Positions 11,140 through 64,000 of a stretch of 64,000 nucleotides of DNA are shown here, piece after piece (within the stretch, counting starts at the first letter, position 1; every line of letters begins with the position of its first letter). The position numbers were made by a program, and so were the translations under genes. This DNA comes from Seriola aureovittata (taxonomy: Eukaryota > Chordata > Actinopteri > Carangiformes > Carangidae): positions 1,886,901-1,950,900 of the forward strand of contig NC_079364.1 of assembly GCF_021018895.1 (NCBI RefSeq), given 5' to 3'. The notes beneath the pieces are model-generated. The model saw only the letters and a list, made by a program, of their open reading frames with translations, did no database searches and was not told where the DNA came from.

Positions 11140-13640
11140 TCAGAATGAGAGTGTAACAGTAAAACTCCTCTCGTGCAAACTAGATAGATGAAGTTTCACT
11201 TGCAGAGAAATTACAAAGATTAATTATCTGACATGGAAATGGAAATGATTGATCATTAGATTGCTCAGATCCGTACGAGTTTACCTCACAACCTTAATTA
11301 ACCCTTCCACCACGTGACTACCACTGTGTTTCTGCAGATTTCTCCATGTGATCGTTTCTTTCTCTTTTCGTTCACAAAGCTTGTTATTTTGCATTTGGAG
11401 AATTAGCGACACCCGGCTCTCAGAGGAGACGCCGGATGACGAGGAGACTAAACTGCTTCAATCAAGACTCCTTACAGGACTCTGGGGCGTTCGACGTCAC
11501 ATCTACAGCTGTCTCCTCATTGGCTGAAAAAGTCTGAATTACCTGGAGAGTTTTATTACAAAGAGAAGGAATTAAAACGGCATCACCCTTTACAATAAAA
11601 TAATTTTTTTTTGTAGTTTTGTAATGTTTCGTCAAAGAACAAAATGTTTGCTCAGTCGGCCTTTGTAAAATATTTGCTAGCAGAATTACAGTTTTATTTT
11701 TTGTACTAATGTCTTGATGCCTTATTTGGATCGGCCTCAGTTCTTCTGTGGACATTTTTTGACGTATCCTGCAGAGCGACAGAGGAAGTGAGGTTCATGT
11801 GACTCTACATGAGGGAAAGAAGCAACTTTTCAGGTGACGGGACTGAACACGAAACCTCTGACATGGTGAGCTGGCTCACTCTTATGATTGTACACATTCA
11901 AACCTACACATTCATTTTAAAGAAGTGGTTTTTTCTAGCTCAGTAATTTATTGTTTTAGCGTCTTCGAAAGGGCGTCCAGGTCCTTTAACAACAGCTCTT
12001 GTGCTCATCCTTTTCAAGAACTGGAGTATTTGCTGCATTCCCACTGAGATCCTTGAAAAGAGAAAATAGACTTTTTTTAATCTTACAGAAAATGACCTGG
12101 ATGTAGATGTACCTGCTTCTGTTAACATTGTGTTTAGAAATGTACAGTATTGTAGAATCAGTAGGTAAGATGAGTTAGGACAAGTTTCCCCATCTGAGGG
12201 CAGAGGACTCATTTCTTCAGCTTTGTGCTTAGAGACAGTGAAAGGTCGACATCTTGTGGCTGGTTTAGTTCAAGCATGTCTCTATCTAGATGTAGCCAAG
12301 GAGAGTAGAAATGTTGTGAAAGCAGTTTTGAACTTTTAGATTTCATCCAAATTAGAAGAAGAAAAAAAAAAACTGATTATAAAATCTTCTTCCAATTTAA
12401 GGCCATTATTTTGAATTCTGTGAATATGTTGCGGCTTTTTATGACATTTCACTGTATTTTAATGCTAAAACTCCAGATAATCTAAACTTTTTGAATCGTT
12501 ATGTATCAAACTTTAAATGAAACTCTTTAAATGAGATGAAGTTATAATAGTGTGACATTGTTAAGCACTTCGCGTCAGAGTGTGTGGGGGGGAACAGTGT
12601 GTTTACTTCTTGGCTACAGATTTGTTGTACATTGAAATACGCAGAACCTTTTACTAGGACTTTGAGGAAGTTGATGAAACCCTGGAGCTGAAACAATACA
12701 ACTTTTATCATTCTTTAATCTGTGTGAGTCCTTTTTTTCTATAGAGCACTGGTGTTACATCATATTCTGTGACCACTGAATGGTTATTTATCTTTAAAGA
12801 CTAAATAATTTAAAAAATCTTTTGATAACTAGATTTTGGGATCCTAGACCCTCAAGGGCCCCAGATTCATCCTCCATCTTGTGACTCTGTTGTCCTTAGT
12901 TATTTTAGTTTACATTGATCTCATTTGTTTTAAAGTTCTGTTATTATCAAATTATTAATTTTTTTTCTGTGTCAAATATTTGCACACACACACATACAAA
13001 TTTTGGGCAAGGTGGTATTATTCCATCTCAGAAGTAAAATTATTTTCCTTATCAATATGTCTGACAGTTATTTTCTTTAATAATCACATTGTTGTTCTGT
13101 GTATAAAAAATATCAGAAAACAGTGAAAATGTCCTGAAATCCATGTGGATATATTCTGATGTCTTGTTTAATCTGACCACCTGCTAAAAATACACATATA
13201 TTGAGTAAAATAGCAAATATTCACGTTCACATGTCATATTTTTTATTTTTGGCATTTTTCAACATTAATAGCAACAGCGCCCTCGTGCGGTCCGAATGTG
13301 GTGTAACACCTTGAAAGGTGAGTGATTACTTTTGAACATCACATGAGAAGGGGAGTGACGTTGTAACGCTAATTGACGGTTAATAGAACACCTGTAAAGC
13401 GGAGTGATACATGTAGTAAAAAGTCCCAGTGCTGTTGTATCAGAATGCCTCTCGTCCAATCAAATCAGTTGGTCAGAACTAACCGTTAACGGCAGACATA
13501 TTTAAAACCAGAGAACGTGTACAGGACAAAAACTCACCGGCAGCTTAGACTTAGATATGAACGTTGGATAACTGACGGACTCAAACCGCCAGGAGATACA
13601 GGACTTTAGGAATTTCTTTCAAAAATGAAGGTATTTATTA
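11140..13640. other. Intergenic region between usp6nl-like and abtb2
   Basis: AT-rich sequence with only short open frames, no exon-like conserved segments and no tRNA or hairpin gene that I can support. Confidence 0.5.
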
Positions 13641-13649
13641 AAATGTGTT

Positions 13650-13965
13650 ACACAGTTCAAGAAATAGTTCAACGTTTGGGGAATGAGTTTGGTGCCTTTC
13701 CTTTTTCGTCAATCTGCCCATTGAGTATGAAGGAGGCGGTTAGCTTAATGTTAACTTGATGGAAAAAAAGACCGGAAACAGAAAGTTAGCCTGGCTCTGT
13801 TTAAAAGTAACAAACACCTTCCAACACCTCTAAAACTAATGAAATAACACTTTACATCTCGTTTGTTTAATCTGTACGAAAACAAAAGCGAAAAAATTCA
13901 CATTTGAAGTTTTATTGAGGTTTCTTCGGCCGTTAGCAGCGACTAAGCTAGCTAATCTTTAGCTT
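13650..13965 (+). repeat. Teleost interspersed repeat
   Basis: Contains AGAAATAGTTCAACGTTTGGG, then TTAGCCTGGCTCTGTTTAAAA, AACACCTCTAAAACTAATG, and CTCGTTTGTTTAATCTGTACG in that order. I recognise this as a common fish repeat. A reverse-oriented piece of the same type is near 27,355-27,430. Confidence 0.6.
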
Positions 13966-14474
13966 TAGCGGTTATGCTAAACTAGCTAAAATAGTAGTCC
14001 GGGCAGGTGCTATTCTCTATACAGAGCACACCATGCACTCAGGTCCAAATCAAAACCACTATACTGAGACTTGTCAAATCTGGACTAGATAAACCAGAGA
14101 CTGACTGATACACGGTTTCAGATTTGTGAAACCTAAAGACACTGTCCTTACCTTGTTTGGGATAACATACTCCTCATTTAACAAGTCTAAATTTAGTGGT
14201 TTTTGATCAGGACCTGGTCTGACATATTATAGCAGTGAAAGCTCCCTTTTTGTGTTTCTCTCAAATGTATTAAATTTGTTTCTTAAACTATATTAAAATG
14301 ACATTTGTGCGCAAATAAAGCGTCATTGTCAACATGGTCACATGACATTGACTTTAGGCTTCAGTAAAACAGGCTCCATATAATGCACAATCCCATGGCT
14401 AAAACTCTAAAGCAACTGATTACAGCTGTTTGATATTGTTTCATAAAGTTAATGTTAGTGTGTTGAGATGAAAA

Positions 14475-14481
14475 GCTATAA
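14475..14481 (+). promoter_or_regulatory. Possible TATA-like element upstream of abtb2
   Basis: TATAAAA lies about 445 bp before the abtb2 start codon. No other core promoter evidence was seen, so this is a weak candidate. Confidence 0.12.
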
Positions 14482-14926
14482 AATACTTCTTAAACAAGTG
14501 GTTTTATTTTGAAAAGCAAAACCAGAAGTGTCATTTGCCCTGCTGAGAAGATTGAACACATGCACCATATTATTGCTCAACTACTGTCAATTTAATCCGT
14601 GTAAAAAATACAGTCTATGGTTTAATCGGGCTGTGTTGTGGTCACACGGTGGCGGTGTTGGGCAGTAGTAAACTCAGCTGTGTTATTACCGGGCTCTGGA
14701 TCTTATTGGTCCATGTGCGTAAAACACTTCTCATCCGTCCTCATATTTTGGTTAGTTTTGGCACAGCAGCCTCAGTCTCATGCAGCCGCCTGTTGTTGAG
14801 ACGTATGAGAATTACTCCTAATAACTGGACCTGAAACTGGACTTAATGGAAAACGTTTGGTCGGATTTTCACTGTGCGTAAAGTGATTAGAGCGATTTTT
14901 TAAAAAGTTTAAAACCTCACTCTATC

Positions 14927-32909
<17,983 letters not shown>

Positions 32910-34390
32910 AAAGACTGCAGCTGCCACACTGGTACGTGTGTTTGGGAAGAGTAGCCATATCTTGAGTTACTACAGTAGTCTGCTTAAGGAGAACATGATA
33001 GTAATAGACTGTTAACACTGTCTGTTTAACACGTATATTTGAACATGAACCAAAGCTCTTGTTTAGACTGATGTTTACTGTGTCTAACACTCTGACCAGA
33101 GTTAGAGTCCTGTTAACCCGACACCTGAGAAACTGCACAACCTGATCATCTGAACAGACACTGACACATCAGTGCTCAACTAAAGAACATGAAACTCAGT
33201 CACTGTCAGATTCACCAAACTGTTTAAGATCATGTTTCTTACTCTTTACACTCTAGTTAACTAGTTGGCTTTGAGTGAGTTAAACTGTTTTTTGATCAGA
33301 CTCGTTTTAAAACAATAACTCTCTAAACATGTGATGCTACGTACATGACATGATGCTAAGAGACTAAGGCTAAAGCTATTGTTTGCTTAGCAGTGTTGTT
33401 CCTGTGTTGCAGGGTAGAGATAGTTAGCTTCGTATTATAAACAAAACAAAATAAAAATGTTATTTGCTCTGTCAGCCCTGTTCAGGGTTAACTAAGTTAA
33501 AGAAATGTACCTGGACGAGCAAAGCGACATTAAGAGTTTTATTTTCCAAACCTGTTTCACCTTTACAAGAGAAAAGTTTTGTTTACAGATTAGCATAACG
33601 CTAACTAACATTGGCAATATTATTAGTAGCAGCAGCAATACTGTAAGCATGGAGCTGAGCTAATCACGTCACACTAAGAACAGATAGTCACCTTAATGAA
33701 AGCACAAGGTATTGTGGTAACCCTGTTACTGTAGTAGCCTCAGTGAAAAGATATGACTGTTTTTTACACATTTTATACAGTTTCATTAACCATAACAATA
33801 CAAAGAAATTGGAGTAAAGTGTCGCTTCACCCAAATTACTAATAAATAAATAGAATAAGTGGTGGTATCTGGTCATTTAGATAGTTGGATTCAGTTTCAC
33901 CCAATACACAGGTGGATAACTTTACCTGTAAAGTCTGTTTCAAACCACAATTTAACCCAACAGCCCCACAGCAGACCAGCTCCTGAATCCTAAACCTAAC
34001 CTCTGCAAAATAACATAATGCTAGTTGGCTAACGGCATGCTAACACTCAACCTTGGAGGTAAAGCTAGGTTAGTAGTGAGCTAGTTAGCTAGGCATGTTA
34101 ATGTTTGTGGCTGCCATTAAAGCAGAGAAACACACAGTTTAATCCATCCAACAGCTGCTGTATGTTTATAAACTTGGTGAATCTGACACTGCTTTATAAA
34201 AAGAGCATTTCCATGCACTTTACATGACCACTGATGTGTCCATGTTTTTCAATCTGCTGCAGGATTCATACAAGACATTCACAAGCTAAATGTAAACCCT
34301 CTCCAGCTGCATGTAGATAATCAACTCTGAATATGTAAATACATGTACATATATTTGTGAATAAACATCTCAACAACCCAAACTGTTCTG
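32910..34390 (+). other. Probable abtb2 3' UTR
   Basis: There is no coding sequence after the stop. Candidate signals are AATAAATAAA near 33,840 and AATAAA at 34,360-34,365. Confidence 0.45.
34360..34365 (+). terminator. Candidate abtb2 polyadenylation signal
   Basis: AATAAA on the + strand, the last such signal before the opposing brsk2 signal at 34,434-34,439. Confidence 0.4.
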
Positions 34391-34433
34391 CACCAATCAA
34401 CTGTCACACACAAGCAGCTCCAAAGTCAACAGA

Positions 34434-34439
34434 TTTATT
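34434..34439 (-). terminator. Candidate brsk2 polyadenylation signal (distal)
   Basis: TTTATT on +, AATAAA on -. It would give a brsk2 3' UTR of about 2.8 kb. A nearer signal lies at 36,029-36,034. Confidence 0.3.
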
Positions 34440-35691
34440 TCCTTTAGCACTGAAGTTGTTCACAGTTACATCACAAGGGAATACATTGCCAGTGGTTATC
34501 CTGCTCAGTAGTAGCGCTCCGTGCTCCGAGTCCATTCTGTGTGCTCTGGATTCCCACAGTAGAAAAAGAGGAAAGCGAACAATGGAAGGTATTGCTTTAA
34601 TTTTTCTCTCTGATAACCCAACACCCACCCAGCTGGTCTGAGTGAGCGACCCGATCGCCAGCGAGGTCCCTCTTTGAGAGAATGAGTGAGGTGGATGCAT
34701 TGCACGGTTACTGTGTGCGCACAGTAATCAAAAAGGAGGAAGAGGGCAAGAGGACGGCGAAGGAAATCAAATAAAAGAAAAAAGAAAAAAAACCCAACAA
34801 TAATCAAAAGGCAAATCAAAACAAACGCACATAAAGAACATATACATAAATAAGTGTGGAGAGAAAAAGGGAACAGGAGAACAATTCCAACGACGACATG
34901 CAAAGAAAAGACGAATGCTGAACATGCAAACAACCGTACGAGGTCAAAGCTAAGAGTAGGAATCCCCTTGGTTTTTTTAAATAAGCTTGTCAGTAAACTC
35001 GGCTTATTTACAGAATGAGTGTTTGGTGAGATCTGAGTCAGCGTACACACAGGGGGGAGGGGGGCGGGGGGCAGGAGCCGACAATTATCAACAAAGGGTT
35101 TGTTCCTCTCAAAGAGGCTACGTCTACATTCTTAAATTACGGTAAATCATTTTCCAAACGTATATTACAAGGTTTCTTTCGTCAAAAGCCGGAAAAAGGA
35201 AACAAAGCGCTCACGTTTCGACGTTTCGAATAACTTAAACATGACAAAAATATCTTTAAATAATTTGACATTAAGAAACATTCTCTACATCTTTCATATA
35301 AATAACTGAGAATAAATTAATAACAAAAAAAACCCAAACTGACAAAATACAGTAAAGTACAAAAATATACAGAGCAGTTCAATATTGTCTGAAACCTGCA
35401 GATAATTCAAAGGAACCTGAACGACAACAAAATAAAAAATAAAAAATGACTTGGTGTAACTGAACTCAAACGTTTCACTTGTCAAAAGTGCAAAAGTAAA
35501 AGGACGTTTTCATGGATAAGGCCTCGTCACACCAGAGTGGCACCGCAGCGTAGGGACTCACAGGGCTGGTTAGTGGAGTACCGTAGCCGCTGTGCTAACC
35601 TATAATGTGCTATCCAGTAGGGAACATGCTAGCTAGCACTACTTCTATTCTCAGCTGTTTACTCCCCCTCAGCATTTTGTTGTCAGGGCTG

Positions 35692-36382
35692 TTCATCATC
35701 GAGTCAGTGACGAGTTCCTGAGGTGGGAAAAGAAGCGCTCCCTGTTAGCATAGCTCGGTTGCTAACAGGACAGTAGAGCTGCAGCTAACGATTATTTTCA
35801 TCATCTGATAATCTGCCAGTTATTTTATCTATTAATTGATTAAATATTCAATGTATGAAATGTTTAAAAAACGGCATTTACATTAACACATGTACTGTCA
35901 TATATGGCAAAATAAAAACGGCTAATTTAAGAAGCTGAAAGCAGATGACATTTGGAGTTTTGCTTGAAAATATTAATCAATTATCAAAATATTTGCTGTC
36001 GATCGATTAATAGCTGCATCTGTGGTTCAGAGTTTATTTAAAAGACATCACTCCTGTGTCCTCACAAAGCTGCTCGCTACGTTCCCTCAAAAGCTCAGCC
36101 CTGTCACGACGGCTTGTTATTGGACGATGACGCAGTCACATGTCAAAGTTCCACCAATCGCGGCGATGAACGGATGTCGCTGCCGTTGTAAATGCTGGTG
36201 TGACTGGGCCGAAACAAAACATGGCAACACAACTCAAAAACAAAATGTCACAACTACACTTTTTGTACATACGGAACATTATTTAGTCTGTACAACAGAA
36301 TAGATCATTCATTTATGTAGTATCACCCCCCCTCCACCTTATCATACTTTTTAATGGGTGACCTTTTAACTCCCAGAATCCC
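35692..36382. repeat. 691-bp block, copy 1 (also at 41,077-41,768)
   Basis: Nearly identical to 41,077-41,768, with only a few differences seen (ACATTAACAC against ACATTTACAC, AATCGCGGC against AATCGTGGC, one extra T). The match ends abruptly on both sides. Confidence 0.95.
35776..36020. mobile_element. MITE-like element inside the 691-bp block
   Basis: The left end GAGCTGCAGCTAACGATTA and right end TCGATTAATAGCTGCATC are imperfect inverted repeats. They resemble the common fish element beginning GGCTGCAACTAACGATTA. A second copy is at about 41,161-41,405. Confidence 0.5.
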
Positions 36383-36597
36383 CTTTCACAGAAACATCCT
36401 GCCGCTCACAAAGAAAGACGACGTTAAAAAGAATTACAATCCAGCCAGCGTTTGTCCGACCGTCCGTCTCCACGTTCCTCCGCCGCTCGCTCCTGATCCC
36501 GTTTGTCAGCGTGTGCAAGTCTTTACATCCCGCAAAGAAGAAGTCATGTTCATGTCGAGGAGTACATAGAGTGTGTGTGTTTTTATGTACATGTGGG

Positions 36598-36640
36598 AGA
36601 GAGAGGAGAGAGAGAGAGAGAGAGAGAGAGGAGGAGGAGA
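36598..36640. repeat. GA microsatellite
   Basis: (GA)n with a GAGGAGG end. Confidence 0.9.
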
Positions 36641-37246
36641 GGGGATGTGTGTGTAGATTGACAAACATCACTGTCTTAAGGCTTTTTTTTTCTTTTATAA
36701 CTCTTCTGAGACGTCTCTGGTCTCTGTGTTTGGTCTGGAGGGGCCAAGTGGACTCTACTGATGAGGACTCGAAGAGGGAGAGAGGGAGGGAAGGAGGGGG
36801 GGGGGGGGGTTCCTCTGTCTTTTCTTCAGATTCGGACTCTCTTGACGGTGGCAGGCCGTGAGTGGGCCGCTGTCGGCCCGGTCTCGAGGAGCCGCCGAGG
36901 TTAATAGTTATTATGGATGATCCCTGGTGGCAGAGACAAGTCAAGCCATCACACATGTGAGGAGGACACACACCCACCGAAAGACCCCCGAGGACACAGA
37001 GAGGGACAGAAGGTAGGGACGACAAAGCTACATTTGCTACTTATTGTAAAATACTGATGGACTTTTAAACTGAAAGAGCCATTCCCATTATACATTATAC
37101 ATGATACAGTAGAAAATTTATAGGCAAAAAGTAGATTTGTTGTTTTGTTTTCACTCCTAACTAAAGGGCAAAGTTAGCAGCTCTCCTCTGTCGCTCTCGT
37201 TAATGACCTGAAACCGCTTCGTCTACTCATGCACAGCTACCGCTCC

Positions 37247-63245
<25,999 letters not shown>

Positions 63246-63312
63246 CTACACACACACAAACACACACATAGTGAGATCACTACACACACAAAACACTGCT
63301 CCACACAACAAC

Positions 63313-63318
<6 letters not shown>

Positions 63319-63395
<77 letters not shown>
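63319..63395. repeat. CA microsatellite
   Basis: (CA)n of about 77 bp, about 75 bp upstream (minus strand) of the brsk2 exon acceptor. Confidence 0.95.
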
Positions 63396-63398
<3 letters not shown>

Positions 63399-63502
63399 AC
63401 ACATGGAAACAGCTGATCTGATCTCAGGCAGAGAGAAGAGACTCAGATGACGACAGATCATCTGCTGCTGTTTTTACAAACCCTTATTAGTTCCTGTTTG
63501 TT

Positions 63503-63507
63503 GTGTG

Positions 63508-63549
<42 letters not shown>
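63503..63549. repeat. GT microsatellite
   Basis: (GT)n with TTG at its left end. Confidence 0.95.
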
Positions 63550-63551
<2 letters not shown>

Positions 63552-63671
63552 AACACTTTGGATAAAAGAGTCAGAGCTCAGTTGCCACAAAACTAGTGAC
63601 TCCTGTAACATTCACTGACTCTCAAACATGAAGAACATCCGGAGTTAAACACGTCAGCATTATAGCGTGTG

Positions 63672-63672
63672 T

Positions 63673-63712
<40 letters not shown>

Positions 63713-63727
63713 CACACACACACACAG
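63672..63727. repeat. CA microsatellite
   Basis: (CA)n with one AA interruption. Confidence 0.95.
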
Positions 63728-63850
63728 TAAAATTCATTAGCGCTGTTTCTCTTCTCTTCATGAGCTTTTCCATTTTTCATTCACGTGTCATTAACTTTTC
63801 ATCTCTTTCTCTGTTTTTCCCAAATGTCGTCTTTTTTTTCTTTCTGGATC

Positions 63851-63985
<135 letters not shown>

Positions 63986-64000
63986 TTTTCACCAAAAATC

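Larger units (their letters stand above)
34415..37246 (-). other. Probable brsk2 3' UTR region
   Basis: There is no exon or conserved frame between the brsk2 stop and the candidate signals. It contains the 691-bp block that is copied into the array, a GA tract (36,598-36,640) and a poly-G run near 36,795-36,810. Confidence 0.35.

Noticed and set aside
10459..11156. Small plus-strand frames after the usp6nl-like stop
   Set aside because: No conservation or domain signal; the overlapping frames differ and look random.
36366..37025. 219-codon minus-strand frame
   Set aside because: Low-complexity (GA/CT and poly-G) content, no homology, lies in the probable brsk2 3' UTR.

Overview
The window is vertebrate nuclear DNA, most likely from a percomorph teleost. 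The evidence is short exons with GT/AG boundaries, long introns, many CA/GT/GA microsatellites, and several interspersed repeats that I recognise as teleost families. There are no bacterial-style operons, rRNA genes or CRISPR arrays. Three protein-coding genes can be supported by joining exons in consistent splice phase. All homology calls are from memory of the protein families; no search was run.

Region 1 (1-~11.1 kb, + strand): the 3' part of a USP6NL/RN-tre-like TBC-domain RabGAP gene. Its 5' exons lie left of the window. A segment with three TBC exons occurs twice (1-~3160 and 4048-~7216) with only about eight substitutions visible. The two copies are joined by about 830 bp of CT/CCT tract followed by one more TBC exon. 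The first copy is either a recent tandem duplication or an uncollapsed second haplotype in the assembly. Region 2 (~9.8-14.9 kb): intergenic DNA with one recognisable teleost repeat.

Region 3 (14,927-~34.4 kb, + strand): abtb2, the ankyrin-repeat and BTB/POZ protein, complete in 17 coding exons. Every splice phase fits, but exon 1 is one base short, giving an apparent frameshift near 15,640. Intron 1 is 8 kb and carries a MITE and a repeat with two perfect oestrogen-response-element palindromes.

Region 4 (~34.4-64 kb, - strand): the 3' half of brsk2 (SAD-A kinase), convergent with abtb2. It covers the Ser/Pro-rich linker, the KA1-like C-terminal domain and the tail; the kinase domain is beyond the right edge. 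Exon 58,883-59,090 has a 420-nt in-frame upstream extension (to 59,510) that looks like a second, longer Ser/Pro-rich form.

Region 5 (39.5-52.3 kb) lies inside the last brsk2 intron (18.7 kb). It is a giant AT-rich minisatellite in two arms of opposite orientation around a centre of LINE remnants and a tRNA-derived SINE. The SINE tail closely resembles the array unit and may be its seed. A 691-bp block from 35.7 kb is copied into the left arm. This array is the most unusual structure in the window.

The genes are not an operon or pathway: USP6NL-type proteins are Rab GTPase activators in endocytic traffic, ABTB2 is a BTB adaptor-type protein, and BRSK2 is a neuronal polarity kinase. Their linkage is positional only.
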